From Candidatus Zhuqueibacterota bacterium (GTDB lineage: Bacteria; Zhuqueibacterota; Zhuqueibacteria; Oceanimicrobiales; Oceanimicrobiaceae): a stretch of DNA of 64,000 bases. The notes beneath the pieces are model-generated. The model was not told the origin of the DNA, ran no database searches, and saw nothing but the letters and a program-made list of their open reading frames with translations. The position numbers and the translations under genes were made by a program. The stretch is taken from NCBI GenBank assembly GCA_029262005.1, contig JAJDAG010000134.1, positions 23,317 to 87,316 on the forward strand, written 5' to 3'. Of the stretch, positions 35,430 to 46,100 are shown in pieces; within the stretch, counting starts at the first letter, position 1, and every line of letters begins with the position of its first letter.

Positions 35430-38400
35430 TTATTCCGGATGGGTTTTTTGATATTCCGAAGGCGAGCATCCAAACTGCTTTTTGAAACTGCGGGTAAAAT
35501 TGGCCTGGTCGCTGAAGCCGAGGGCATAGCAGATTTCGGCAACGGTGCCGGATTTCTTCGCCAGCAAATCGGCGGCGCGCTGCAGGCGCATGGAACGGAG
35601 CATCTGTCCGGCTGGCTGGCCAATCAGAGCGTTGAGCTTGCGATTGAGGTGAGTGACGCTCATGGCCACTGCGTTTGCCAGAGCTTCGACATTGAAGGCT
35701 TCATCCTCAAAACGCGTTTCGATAATCTCGATGACGCGCTGCAAAAATTCTCGATCCATGGAGGTGGCTTCCACTTCCGACGGTTTGATGATAGTTGCGG
35801 TGCTGAAACGCTCGCGCAGCTTTCGGCGCAGTGCAATGAGGTTGCGCACCCGAACCGCCAGCTCTTGCTGTCGAAAGGGTTTTAAAATATAAGCATCGGC
35901 GCCGGTTTCGAGGCCGGTGAATTTTGCTTCTTGCTGCGCTTTGGCCGTGAGCAGGATAATTGGAATATGGCTGGTGCGCTCGTCGGTTTTCAGGGTTTCA
36001 CAGACTTCGAAACCGTCCTTTTTCGGCATCATAACGTCGCTGATAACTAAATCAGGAATGGCCTCGAACGCTTGCGCGATGCCGGCCTCACCATCTTCGG
36101 CTTCCAAAATAGTGTATTCTGTTTCAAGCTGCTCGCGGATATAAGCCCGGACGTCGGCATTGTCTTCGATGATGAGGATGATGGGACGGTCGGTGGTCGG
36201 TTGACTGAAATCTGTTGCATTTAAAATAGCGCGTGATTCGGACATCCCTCTTAGTCCCTCTTTCAACAAGCTCAGGACAGGCTCTTCAAAGGGGGAAACA
36301 GTTTCAGGTGCAGAAGGCTCAGTGTCTGATTCGAACATCCCCCCCGGCCCCCCTTCGAAGGGGGGAGTCGTTACCTTTTCCCCCTTTGAAGGGGGATTAA
36401 GGGGGATGTCAAGGGTTTGTTCCGGCGCCAGATGCGCTTTACCCAACGGCAGGCAAACCGTAAAGGTGGTGCCGCTGTTTTCCTCACTGGTCACCACGAT
36501 GCTGCCGTAGTGTATTTCCACCAGTTCTTTCACCAATGCCAGGCCAATGCCCGTGCCTCCATGGGCGCGGCGGCTGGAGGCGTCCACCTGGTAGAAGCGG
36601 TCGAATATATGCGGCAGTTGCCCGGCCGGAATGCCTTCACCGGTGTCGGCAATGGTGATTTCAACACAATTAACCGGATATGTTGTGGCATTTGCTTCTG
36701 CATTGTGGATGCATATTTTGCATCTTGGGTGCAGGATTTCATGTGATTGATTTCCGTTAGAAACGTCGGCTTGCAGACCGCAATCTGGGAGCAAGGCGCC
36801 GGTCACTTTTACAGTGCCGCCTTTGGGGGTAAATTTAAAGGCATTTGAAAGCAAATTAGAAAAAATCTTTTCAATCTTGTCATGGTCGAAATAGGTTTCT
36901 TTATCAAAAGAATCTTTCTTGTCCGCAGCGTATTGCCGGGCATCTTCTATTTCAAGCTGCAAGTTTACGCCGTTCTGTTCGGCCAGCGACTCGAACGACA
37001 TGACCAGACCTTTGAGAAACGAAATGAAGTCGCCTTTGGTTGTCTGCAACTGCAGTTTGCCGCGTTCCAGTTTTGAGAGGTCGAGCAGTTGGTCGATGAG
37101 CTGAAGCAGACGTTGGGCACTGCGGCGGATGAGCGACAGCTTTTGTTGGCCGTTTTTGGTGACTTCTTCCATCAGTTGCTCGGCGGGTCCGAGAATCAGA
37201 GTCAATGGTGTGCGGAATTCATGAGAGATATTGGCAAAGAAGTCGGACTTCATTTCATCCAACTCTTTGAGTTTTTTAGTCTCAACGTCTTTCAACTTTG
37301 CTTGATGTCTGTGCTGTTGGCGGTTCATTTCGTAGCGGCGTGCTGCATACAAAATGCTAAATAGCATCAGTCCATAGAACGAATAACTCCACCAGGTGCG
37401 ATACCATGGCGGCAAAATTTTCACTGCAAACGATGATTCTTCACCCACCTTCCGGTAAACGTTTCTGGCACGCACCCGGAACCGGTAGTCACCTTCCGGC
37501 AGTTTGCGGTAAGTGACTTTGGTATCTCCAGTCCAGTTTGACCAGTCTTCCTCGAAACTCTCCAAAAAATATTGATATTGGTTGGCGGCCTCGTTATCAT
37601 AGTATGGGGCAGCGTATTCGATGGTTAGAGTATTATTTTCATAGGCTAAAGTCGGGGCTTTTATTCTATGTTCCAGATTAGCATAAGCGCCGCCGTAAAT
37701 GACAGAGTCGCTGTTCAGGGTTACGCGACGTATTAAAGCCGAATAGCCAGCTGTGTAGTCTTTCGCAATGGTTTCATCATAGCGAATTATGCCATCAGCT
37801 CCGCCGAACCAGAATACCCCCTCATATTTCTCATCGACATAATAAGTCCAAATACTACCGGAGTCCTCTATGCGCAAAAAGGGCAAGGTGTTCCACGAAT
37901 AGCTGCCATTTGGCTCTGGTGCGGCCAACCCGATATTACCGGAGTGCATCGTCAATACTCTTTGCGTTCCAGCAAGATGAAAATTTTTACCGTCTATGTT
38001 GCAGGTTGTATCTGCAAAGAGACCACCAAACGATGAACTCAACTGAAATTTTTGGCTTTTTGGCTCAAAGTACCTTAGCCCTTTGTTAGTTGGAAACAAG
38101 AGTCTATCATTGGTGGTCAAGATTCCGACCCAACCCCTGGGAAGCCCATTCGCTTCTCCGAATCGTTCTATTTTAATGGTAGAAGAATCTAACAGAGTGG
38201 ATAGAGCCAGGGAGGGTGCGTTCAAGCGTACGGCTGTGCCGTATCGAGTGGTCAACCACAACACATCAGAGCCATCTTCTTCAATCCCTTCAACCGACTC
38301 ATTGATTCCGGCAACCTCGCCAGCGAAGCGCCATGTTCCACCTTGCCGTTGCAGCAATCCGAGACCACCGAGCAACCCAACATATACACGATTTGTGTCA

Positions 38401-39770
38401 TAGCGGGAGCGGTGAAGCCATATTGGGCTGGCCCTTCCTCTTTTGTTCAACAGGCTAGCCTGTTTGTTTAAAATTTGAAAGATCCCCTCGTGTGAGGTAA
38501 GCAGTAAATGGCTGCCTGTAGATAACAATGCATTGCCTCGTACCTTCAGTCCTGGAATCACTTCAAAAGCCGGTCGTTCCCCAGGCGATGAACCACGCTC
38601 CAGAAAAATGAGGCCCTCACTGGTTGATGCAAACAGTTTGCCCTGATACCGGGTGATGCCGGTCACGCCGCTCTGCAATGCCGGAGCTAGAGAATACCGA
38701 GTCAGTGGGCTGGGCAGCTCTACGCGCGACAGACCTTTGTCCATGGCCAGCCATAACCCACCGCGGCTATCAGTATACACATCATAAACCATGTTGTCCG
38801 GCAAGCCGGTTGCTTTGTTCAAGATATGTTTAAGATTTCCCTGTTGGTCAATGACTACCACGCCGCCGTAGCGGGTTCCCAGAGCATAGCTCCCATCCGC
38901 AAGAACAGCGCCGCATAAAATTTTGTTTTGCTTCAAGTAGGCATCTGCTTCGTTCTTGTAGGGTGAAAAAGTGACGCCATCGTAAACAAAGAGACCTTGC
39001 GTGTAGGTTGCCAGCAGGAACAGCTTACCCGCTGTTGTAAAATTATCTTTTGGAGCACTAGCAGCTGATTCCCTGGAAACGCCCTCCGTTGAAACGGAAA
39101 ACGGCAGCGCAACATAAGCGGTAGTATTCGCAAGGCGCTCACCATCTGGGACGAGCCGCAGAGAATCGTTTTCCATTCTTAAAAGCCCCACCTCCGGCTG
39201 ACGAATGAAGAGCGCGTCTTCAGCAACAAAGCATTCGCCGAGCCCTTTTTCAAACTGCCAGGTCTTCAATTTGCGCAATTCGTCGTTCCAGCGGAAAAGC
39301 GTCTTTCGTGATCGGAAGTAAACGCTTTGTGAGGTGGCTGCTACACGCCAACGCGACTCGGCTTTGCGGATCTGCTCCGGAACGTGCATCCACAACGAGT
39401 TGTACTGCAAAGTACCGGCTGAGTCGGGAGCCAGGTAGCCAAACTCTTGTGAAGCTCCGACCCAGATTCGACCGATTGAGTCGGTGCTTACCGACCATAT
39501 CGGCTTCCCGTCTTTGCGGTAGGTTTGGCGCCAGGAAACACCATCGTATTCGAGCAGACAGGACGTATTGGCAAAATACATCACGCCGCGTTGATCCTGG
39601 TCGATGTCCCAGTTCTGATGGGAACAGCCATGTACTGAAGCACTGTACGTTTGAATATATGGTACTCCGGCTTCACGCCAGCGTTCATCCGCCGCCGGTA
39701 ATGAGGTTTGGGCGTAGTTTGGAGCCGTCAAAAAACTGCAAAGCAGCAGTACGATCGCGGTGTAAATCAT
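35430..39770 (-). CDS. Hybrid two-component system regulator 1 (HTCS-1)
   Basis: 1446 residues, all signalling parts in one chain. A signal peptide (1-20) precedes an external two-component propeller region (GRIWVGASQEFGYL, GGLWLAMDKGLSRVEL) and a Y_Y_Y domain (LPEGDYRFRVRARNV, about 755-785). One membrane helix lies at about 800 (WWSYSFYGLMLFSILYAA). HisKA has FFANISHEFRTPLTLILGP (His about 850), followed by HATPase (DTGEGIP, GTGIGLALVKEL). The receiver Asp is in PDLVISDVMMPKKDG (about 1243), and an AraC HTH ends the protein (about 1345-1440). Between HATPase and receiver sits a palindromic-repeat-encoded insert. Its propeller start differs from HTCS-2/3 (no FEHITIDDGLSQG), so its signal probably differs. 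In Bacteroides HTCS proteins sense glycan fragments; the ligand here is unknown. Confidence 0.93.
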   Translation of the reverse strand: MIYTAIVLLLCSFLTAPNYAQTSLPAADERWREAGVPYIQTYSASVHGCSHQNWDIDQDQRGVMYFANTSCLLEYDGVSWRQTYRKDGKPIWSVSTDSIGRIWVGASQEFGYLAPDSAGTLQYNSLWMHVPEQIRKAESRWRVAATSQSVYFRSRKTLFRWNDELRKLKTWQFEKGLGECFVAEDALFIRQPEVGLLRMENDSLRLVPDGERLANTTAYVALPFSVSTEGVSRESAASAPKDNFTTAGKLFLLATYTQGLFVYDGVTFSPYKNEADAYLKQNKILCGAVLADGSYALGTRYGGVVVIDQQGNLKHILNKATGLPDNMVYDVYTDSRGGLWLAMDKGLSRVELPSPLTRYSLAPALQSGVTGITRYQGKLFASTSEGLIFLERGSSPGERPAFEVIPGLKVRGNALLSTGSHLLLTSHEGIFQILNKQASLLNKRGRASPIWLHRSRYDTNRVYVGLLGGLGLLQRQGGTWRFAGEVAGINESVEGIEEDGSDVLWLTTRYGTAVRLNAPSLALSTLLDSSTIKIERFGEANGLPRGWVGILTTNDRLLFPTNKGLRYFEPKSQKFQLSSSFGGLFADTTCNIDGKNFHLAGTQRVLTMHSGNIGLAAPEPNGSYSWNTLPFLRIEDSGSIWTYYVDEKYEGVFWFGGADGIIRYDETIAKDYTAGYSALIRRVTLNSDSVIYGGAYANLEHRIKAPTLAYENNTLTIEYAAPYYDNEAANQYQYFLESFEEDWSNWTGDTKVTYRKLPEGDYRFRVRARNVYRKVGEESSFAVKILPPWYRTWWSYSFYGLMLFSILYAARRYEMNRQQHRHQAKLKDVETKKLKELDEMKSDFFANISHEFRTPLTLILGPAEQLMEEVTKNGQQKLSLIRRSAQRLLQLIDQLLDLSKLERGKLQLQTTKGDFISFLKGLVMSFESLAEQNGVNLQLEIEDARQYAADKKDSFDKETYFDHDKIEKIFSNLLSNAFKFTPKGGTVKVTGALLPDCGLQADVSNGNQSHEILHPRCKICIHNAEANATTYPVNCVEITIADTGEGIPAGQLPHIFDRFYQVDASSRRAHGGTGIGLALVKELVEIHYGSIVVTSEENSGTTFTVCLPLGKAHLAPEQTLDIPLNPPSKGEKVTTPPFEGGPGGMFESDTEPSAPETVSPFEEPVLSLLKEGLRGMSESRAILNATDFSQPTTDRPIILIIEDNADVRAYIREQLETEYTILEAEDGEAGIAQAFEAIPDLVISDVMMPKKDGFEVCETLKTDERTSHIPIILLTAKAQQEAKFTGLETGADAYILKPFRQQELAVRVRNLIALRRKLRERFSTATIIKPSEVEATSMDREFLQRVIEIIETRFEDEAFNVEALANAVAMSVTHLNRKLNALIGQPAGQMLRSMRLQRAADLLAKKSGTVAEICYALGFSDQANFTRSFKKQFGCSPSEYQKTHPE
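36241..36410. repeat. Palindromic repeat elements inserted in frame in HTCS-1
   Basis: 36333-36410 is a palindromic element with near-mirrored ends (GAACATCCCCCC at the left, GGGGGATGTC at the right) and two inner palindromes, CCCCCTTCGAAGGGGG and CCCCCTTTGAAGGGGG. A second, decayed element (GACATCCCTCTTAGTCCCTC ... CTTCAAAGGGGGAAAC) occupies 36241-36300. Both are translated (NPPSKGEKVTTPPFEGGPGG) in the linker between kinase and receiver. Confidence 0.85.
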
Positions 39771-39810
39771 GGTGAATTTGTTTGGTTTGTTTCCCTGAGA
39801 CGCCTTTGAG

Positions 39811-40250
39811 AAAGGTACAATTTAGTAATAATACATGCAAGTGGTTTGGGGTGGGGAGTAAAATGATGCCATCAGCCGGGGTAGCGGGATAGAAAGGTAC
39901 TGGGTTTACATCGTTAAACTAAAAGAACTCCATGCGAACAAAAACCCTGACAGGACTTCGAGCCCTGTCAGGGTTGGCTACTATTCTTACTTCATCAAAA
40001 TAAGCCGCTTCATGGCCTGAAAATTATTGGCCTCAAGCTTGTAAATGTAAACACCGCTGGCGACTTTGACGCCTTGTTCATTTTTGGCGTTCCAAACGAC
40101 CTGGTGGTGCCCGGCGTTGGCCTGACCATGATAAAGCGTTTTGACCAACTGTCCCATCATGTTGTGAATGGTCAGTTTGACCTTACCCGTTTCAGGCACG
40201 TCAAAAGCAATTGTCGTGCTGGGATTAAATGGGTTCGGATAGTTTTGCCC
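39811..40250. repeat. Duplicated block: sorting-domain 3' end, terminator, HTCS promoter (copy 1)
   Basis: This block (HTCS-1 upstream region, hairpin and the last about 260 bases of the FG-GAP gene) aligns with 47506-47941 (HTCS-2 upstream region and the truncated gene end). The spacer GGTACTGGGTTTACATCGTT is identical in both. This shows the two HTCS genes and their upstream neighbours derive from one duplicated module. Confidence 0.85.
39943..39975 (-). terminator. Terminator after the 858-aa FG-GAP gene
   Basis: Stem AACCCTGACAGG / CCTGTCAGGGTT, perfect over 12 bp, loop ACTTCGAGC; on the minus strand it is followed by TTTGTTCG. It separates the FG-GAP gene from HTCS-1. Confidence 0.85.
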
Positions 40251-42563
40251 TAAAGCAAATTCCTCAGGCAAAGCAGGCTCTTCATCACCCTTCATCAACA
40301 CTTCACGCTCAGCATGAGCCGGCCCTACTGTCTTGTTGAAAGGGAGATTGTCGCTATCTAAAACAGTACCGGGAAACGTGCCAACATTAAAAACATAGCC
40401 ATATGCTCCTGGTGGCGCTCCCGCAGGAACATTTTGAGTTAGCGCATCGGGTGTCAATGTTTGTCCGGGCGCCAGGCTTATATTCAACCAGGGCCCCAAA
40501 CTTGCATCCACCGCACCGCCACCTGGTTTGGTGATAACATTCCATACATCAACAATCTGCGCCGATGCTGAGTTGTTGGTGATTTCTACCTGAAATTGAA
40601 ATGAACCCCCGCTTGCTGGAATCGTGGTTGAAGTAATCGGAGTGAGAGTAATGGAAACCAGTGGCAGCACATTGACTGTCACATCGTCTGTAGCCGTGCA
40701 GCCGCTAGCATCGGTTACCAACACGGTATAAGTCGTTGTGTCAGTTGGACTCGCGGTCGGATTGGCCAGGGTTGCGTCATCGAGTCCTGTCGTTGGCGTC
40801 CAGCTGTACGTGTACGGCGCAGTACCGCCGCCGGCAGTGGGGCTGCCACCGATAACCGTTGAGCTACCCGTGACAATATCCACATCCGCACCCGCGTCTG
40901 CTGTGGGCGGTGTGTTGACCGTGACAACGATATCGTCGGTTGCAGTGCAACCAGCGGCATCGGTGACAATTACGCTATATGTTGTGGTTGCGGCAGGTGA
41001 AGCATTTGGATTGGCTGCGGTTGCATCATCCAGTCCGGTCGTTGGCGTCCAACTGTAAGTGTAGGGACTGCCATTGCCGCCGGAACCGGTCGGGCTGCCG
41101 CCAATCGCTACCGTTGCTCCGGCACAGATTCCAACATCGCTGCCTGCATCGGCAACGGGACTCGGGTTGACCGTGACAAGTACATCGTCGGTTGCAGAAA
41201 GCCCTGTCGAAGTTTCAGTGACTTCAACGGTGTAAGTTGTGGTGGCTGCCGGTGATGCATTTGGATTGGCTACGGTTGCGTCATCCAATCCGGTCGTTGG
41301 CGTCCAACTGTAAGTGTAGGGGCCGCCTTCACCGCCGGAGCCGGTCGGGCTGCCACCGATTTGTACGGGTGCTCCGGCGCAAATGGCCTGATCAGCGCCG
41401 GCATCTGCTACGGGCGGCTGGCTTGAAATTATGGTATTTTCCCACAGGACGATTCGGTTGTTTCCTGCCGCTGAACTAGCTGCATCCAGATCGCCATCGC
41501 CGTCGAAGTCCTCCAGTACCGCCCAATCGATGCGGGTTGAGGGTGAAGGAATCGGACCTTGAGAGAAGCTGCCATTGCCATTGTTTAGCCAGACAGGGGG
41601 GTTGTTCATGGTCCCGGAAAAGACATCGATATCACCATCATTATCAAGGTCGCCCAACTGATCCACGTCTGTCATCTTACCTCGGACAACAGCGGATGGA
41701 TCATGGGTGAATGTTCCGTTACCATCGTTTCTAAACAGGCTTCCAAGCGCCCAGCCACTCCAGGGGAGGCCCCAGGTAGCAAGAATGTCAATATCACCGT
41801 CTCCGTCCATGTCGGCAATGGCCGACCTAACATTCATAATTACAGTTCTGTAATCATCGTGTTCAGTAAAGGTCCCAGATCCATCATTTGTAAAGATGAC
41901 GTAGCCATAGTCTCCGGTCATATGGACGTCCAGATCTCCATCACCGTCAAGGTCTGCGACTGCACCGTCAGAGAGTGGCTTGCCATAACTCCAGGGGTAA
42001 GTGCCTGCCAGAGTAAAAGAGCCGGAACCATTGTTGAAGAATAATTGCCATCCGTTTGCAGCGAAGGTGGCAACAACAAGATCGAGATCTCCATCACCAT
42101 CAAGGTCGCCCAATGCGCCACCCGTGCCGAGACCAAGGCTTCCAATCTGCGTGAAAGCCCCTGTACCGTCATTACGCCAGACTCTAACGCCCTCTGCCCA
42201 GTTCTTCATACTCACGATGTCAGTGTCTCCATCACCATCAATGTCGCCTGCTTTGAAATTCTGACCATTTGAGTAAGCCGTGAAAGGCCCGGGAGTGAAT
42301 CCCCCTGTTCCGTCGTTCACAAACACTCGAACACCGTCCGGGCTGCGGTCTTGGAGGAGTATGTCGATATCGCCATCAGCGTCTATGTCGCCAGATCTTA
42401 TCGTATGACCTTGTACTCCAAAGTTTTGTCCGGTGTCGATAAAAGTGAGTTGTTGGGCTGTAACCGGTATGACCGAGGTAACTATACTCAGCACTGCCGT
42501 ACAAACTGTCAGTACAAACAATCTGTAACTGAAATGTGTAAATTTGTGTTTTGTGTTTCTCAT
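39987..42563 (-). CDS. FG-GAP/VCBS-repeat surface protein with PKD-like repeats and sorting domain
   Basis: 858 residues from ATG 42563, preceded by GAGGAG eight bases upstream. After the signal peptide (LFVLTVCTAVLSIVTSVIPV) come about seven FG-GAP/VCBS blades with calcium-binding-like DxDGDGDxD loops (GDIDADGDIDILLQD, GDLDGDGDLDLVVA), about 35-370. Three PKD-like sandwiches of about 85 residues follow (GGSPTGSGGEGGPYTYSWTP), then a stalk domain (about 650-760, [20 protein letters not shown]) and the sorting domain ([16 protein letters not shown] ... LILMK). FG-GAP propellers bind protein or glycan ligands in other systems. The last three domains are shared with the 816-aa and 2180-aa proteins. 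Confidence 0.9.
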   Translation of the reverse strand: MRNTKHKFTHFSYRLFVLTVCTAVLSIVTSVIPVTAQQLTFIDTGQNFGVQGHTIRSGDIDADGDIDILLQDRSPDGVRVFVNDGTGGFTPGPFTAYSNGQNFKAGDIDGDGDTDIVSMKNWAEGVRVWRNDGTGAFTQIGSLGLGTGGALGDLDGDGDLDLVVATFAANGWQLFFNNGSGSFTLAGTYPWSYGKPLSDGAVADLDGDGDLDVHMTGDYGYVIFTNDGSGTFTEHDDYRTVIMNVRSAIADMDGDGDIDILATWGLPWSGWALGSLFRNDGNGTFTHDPSAVVRGKMTDVDQLGDLDNDGDIDVFSGTMNNPPVWLNNGNGSFSQGPIPSPSTRIDWAVLEDFDGDGDLDAASSAAGNNRIVLWENTIISSQPPVADAGADQAICAGAPVQIGGSPTGSGGEGGPYTYSWTPTTGLDDATVANPNASPAATTTYTVEVTETSTGLSATDDVLVTVNPSPVADAGSDVGICAGATVAIGGSPTGSGGNGSPYTYSWTPTTGLDDATAANPNASPAATTTYSVIVTDAAGCTATDDIVVTVNTPPTADAGADVDIVTGSSTVIGGSPTAGGGTAPYTYSWTPTTGLDDATLANPTASPTDTTTYTVLVTDASGCTATDDVTVNVLPLVSITLTPITSTTIPASGGSFQFQVEITNNSASAQIVDVWNVITKPGGGAVDASLGPWLNISLAPGQTLTPDALTQNVPAGAPPGAYGYVFNVGTFPGTVLDSDNLPFNKTVGPAHAEREVLMKGDEEPALPEEFALGQNYPNPFNPSTTIAFDVPETGKVKLTIHNMMGQLVKTLYHGQANAGHHQVVWNAKNEQGVKVASGVYIYKLEANNFQAMKRLILMK

Positions 42564-42909
42564 GACTTTTTCTCCTCTGATTTTGTGATTATCGATTCTT
42601 GAACTTCCTGCCAAATCCAGTAGTCATTTTTTTTTCAATTAAGCCTGTTACACCACCTCCCTAGTCGTTATTGTGTGCGTCAAATTGTTTTGAGCCGGGG
42701 ACTACTCACAGTCAGAAGAAATTTAGTTTATTCATTTTGTGTGTAATTAAAGTGCAGGAGTCATCTGACTTCTTGTGTTCTTGTTTTGTCCCGTATTATT
42801 AGTAAACAATCTTAGTGACGCTTGTCAGGTGTCTCACCTCATTTGAATCACCTCCATCTTGCTTGAGATATCGATTAAGAGTTTAGGGAATTGAATTGTG
42901 GTTCCCCGG

Positions 42910-42946
42910 ATGTTCGACCGGTCGATGTTTTTGACAGGTCGAACAT
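42910..42946. promoter_or_regulatory. Perfect inverted repeat ATGTTCGACC ... GGTCGAACAT
   Basis: Ten-base arms separated by 17 bases, with an extra inner GGTCGA. It lies 40 bases from the direct-repeat pair and could be an operator or a stem-loop. No T-tract follows. Confidence 0.5.
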
Positions 42947-42984
42947 GGTGACAAAATCTACAAATCGACCGGGCTATTCTCTAA

Positions 42985-43019
42985 CACTGAGCCGACAATT
43001 TTTGTCACTCAGCCGACAA
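42985..43019 (-). promoter_or_regulatory. 21-bp-spaced direct repeat, candidate AraC-type operator (type B)
   Basis: CACTGAGCCGACAA at 42985-42998 and CACTCAGCCGACAA at 43006-43019: 13 of 14 bases identical at exactly 21-base spacing, about 420 bases upstream of the FG-GAP gene. A single CTGAGCCGAC also occurs at 47491-47500, just upstream of HTCS-2 itself, the nearest HTCS regulator. Confidence 0.55.
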
Positions 43020-43164
43020 ACTGTGGGAATAGTATAAAAAGTGGGGTTGGAAGATTGCCCACCAGGTCGAGGTAGCGAGTGGATAGGCTACTCAGGTCTG
43101 TGGGTTCTGCAAAACTAACTTTTCAGATGATTTGAGAGAATAGATGGACTGACGACCGTAGCCG

Positions 43165-46100
43165 CTAATTTTTTTTGCTACCCGCAATGTCGGAAGGCTG
43201 TCGGTCAAACTGTTCACGGAAAATTTTGGAGAAGTAAGAGAGGTTGTTGAAACCCACTTGAAAAGCGATTTCCGAAACAGTACCTGCATTCTGCTCCAAC
43301 AATTGCTTCGCCCGCCGCAGGCGCAGAGACCGAACCAGCAGTGTTGGTGATTGTCCGATTAGCGCTTTGAGCTTGCGCTCGAGTTGGCGCTCGCTTAATC
43401 CGATTTCGCGGCACAGGTGCGTGATGGTAAACGACTCCTCTTCCAGGTGTGCTTCGATAAAGGCCACCACTCGCGTCAGGAAAGCCTGATCCTCGGGCAC
43501 GACACTGACTTCTGACGGTTTGATGACGGTTGTCTTGCTGAACCTCGCCCGCAGCTTACGCCGCAACTCGATCAGTTTGCGCACCCGCACTGCCAGCTCT
43601 TTTTGCCGGAACGGTTTGAGTACGTAGGCATCCGCCCCGGTTTCAAGACCGGTGAGTTTTGCCTTTGCCTGCGCCTTGGCCGTGAGCAGAATCACCGGAA
43701 TGTGGCTGGTGCGTTCATCGGTCTTTAGAGTGCGGCAGACTTCGAAGCCGTCTTTTTTCGGCATCATGACATCGCTGATCACGAGATCAGGGATGACATC
43801 TATTGCCTGCGTAATTCCTGCCTCGCCATCCCCGGCTTCGAGAATGGTGTATTCGGTTTGCAACTGCTCGCGAATGTAAGCACGGACATCGGCATTATCC
43901 TCGATTATGAGGATGATGGGACGGTCGGTAGTTGGTTCTTCGAGGTCTGGTTCAGACATCCCCCTTAATCCCCCTTCAAAGGGGGAAACAATGTCGGTTT
44001 CCTTTTCAAGGGTTAAGAGAATATCGACTCCCCCCTTCGAAGGGGGACCGGGGGGGATGTCAACCAACTGTCTCGGTGCCAGATTCGCTTTGCCCAGCGG
44101 CAGGCAAATCGTAAAACAGGTGCCTTGGCCCTCCTCGCTGGCTACTGTGATGGTGCCGTGGTGCAATTCAACCAGCTCTTTTGCCAATGCCAGGCCGATG
44201 CCGGTGCCTTCGTAGGCACGCGTACTGGAGGTATCCACCTGGGAAAAACGGTCGAAAATGTGAGACAGACGATCCGGTGGAATGCCAACGCCGGTGTCGC
44301 GGACGGTGATTTCTGCGACAGCCGCAGTGGTCTTGCTAATTGCCAATGTTACTTTCACGCTTTCCCCTTCCGGCGTGAACTTCAGGGCATTCGATAACAA
44401 GTTGGAAAAAATTTTCTCTGCTTTCTCTCTGTCGAAATAGGCCTGACCATAAATTTTCTCCGCTTGCTCCTCAACCTCAAACAGCAATGTGATCCCCTTA
44501 CCCTGCGCCCAGGATTCGAAGGACATCACCACCCCTTTTAAAAACGCCATAAAATCGCCCGGCCTCGCCTGCAGGGGCATCTTACCGCTTTCGAGCTTCG
44601 ACACATCCAGAAGCTGGTTGATGAGTCGGAGCAGACTCTGGGCGTTGCTGCGGACCATGCTCAACTTCTTTTTACTACCCTCGGTGACTTCCTCCATCAA
44701 CTGCTCCGTTGGCCCGAGAATCAATGTCAGAGGTGTCCGAAATTCATGGGAAATGTTGGCGAAAAAATCGGACTTGAGCTTGTCGAGTTCTTTGAGCTTC
44801 CTGGTTTCTACATGCCTCAACTCGGCTTTGTGTTTGTGCTTTTGCCGGTTTTTTTCATAGCGATGGAGACTGTAAAATGCACTGAACAAAAACAAGCCGT
44901 ATAGTGAATATGCCCACCACGTGCGCCACCACGGTGGTGTAATGGTGATCTTGATCGTGGCGCCTTCTTCATTCCAGACACCGTCAGCATTGCTACCGCG
45001 CACCCGAAAGACATAATTGCCCGGATTCAAATTGGTGTAGAGGGCCTTGCGTTCGCTGCCCGGCTTACTCCATTCTTTGTTAAAATTCTCCAGCTTGAAG
45101 GAATAGAGATTTTTCTCGGGCACGGAATAGTCCAGCGCCGCAAATTCAAAAGAGAATACATTGTCTGAATAGGGAAGGGTGATGGCTTCCGTTGCGGAAA
45201 TATGCTTTTGCAAAGGCGAACCGGGTTCCCCAAAGTCAACCGATTGATAACGGATTTGAAAGTCTGTGAAAACCACCGGTGGAATATGTGGATTATCTTT
45301 GATGCTATCGGGATGAAAAATATTGAACCCCTTGATGCCGCCGAAAAGCATCTCGCCGCTCTCAGCTTTTGAATATGAGCCTGTGTTAAATTCATTGCTT
45401 TGTAAACCGTCGCGCTGGTCATAGTTTCTAAATCGCTCGACAATGCGTTCATCCTTGCTCAAAATTGCTTTGGCAATTCCTTTGTTGGTGCTCATCCAGA
45501 GGTCGCCATAGTCATCGGCAAGGATGCCGTAAACGACATTGTTGGGCAGGCCATCTTTGAGCGTGTAGTGGGTGAAAGTTTCTGTCTCATATTCGAAACG
45601 GTTCAGGCCCCCGCCGTCTGTACCTAACCAAAGATAACGCTCGGGGTAGAGCGGATCCGGCAGCAGGGTTTTGAGCACATTATGATTCAAACTGGACGGA
45701 TTTTGCGGGTCATGGCGATACACATTCTGCGCTCCGCTGGCAGGATCAAAACGGATCAGGCCGCGATTGCTTGCCAGAAACATGGTGTCTGATCCACGCT
45801 GAACTATCTTGGGTATTCTCATGCTGTAGCCGCCCACCATTTCCTGAATGGCAAGCGGATAGGTGGTCAGGGTTTCCGTTTGTGGCTGCCAGCGCAGCAA
45901 GGTGCTTGTATATTCCACCACCATGTCTTGCTTGAGGCGTTCATGGATATTGCCCGCCAGCCAAATGTTTCCCTCCGGGTCTTCGTAAAGAGAATTAAGA
46001 CTTAGTTCTTTTTCACCAGGCCTTGGCAAGATGTAGCGGATCCGGCCGGAAACGTTATCATATCGCGCTAATCCCAAACGGGCTGTGAACCAAATGTTAC

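Larger units (their letters stand above)
42564..43164. other. 600-bp regulatory spacer upstream of the FG-GAP gene
   Basis: No gene is supported. The region includes ACACCACCTCCCTAGTCGTT (about 42651), which resembles the conserved leader segment of the two genes at 31-35 kb, the inverted repeat at 42910-42946 and the 21-bp-spaced direct repeat at 42985-43019. Confidence 0.5.
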
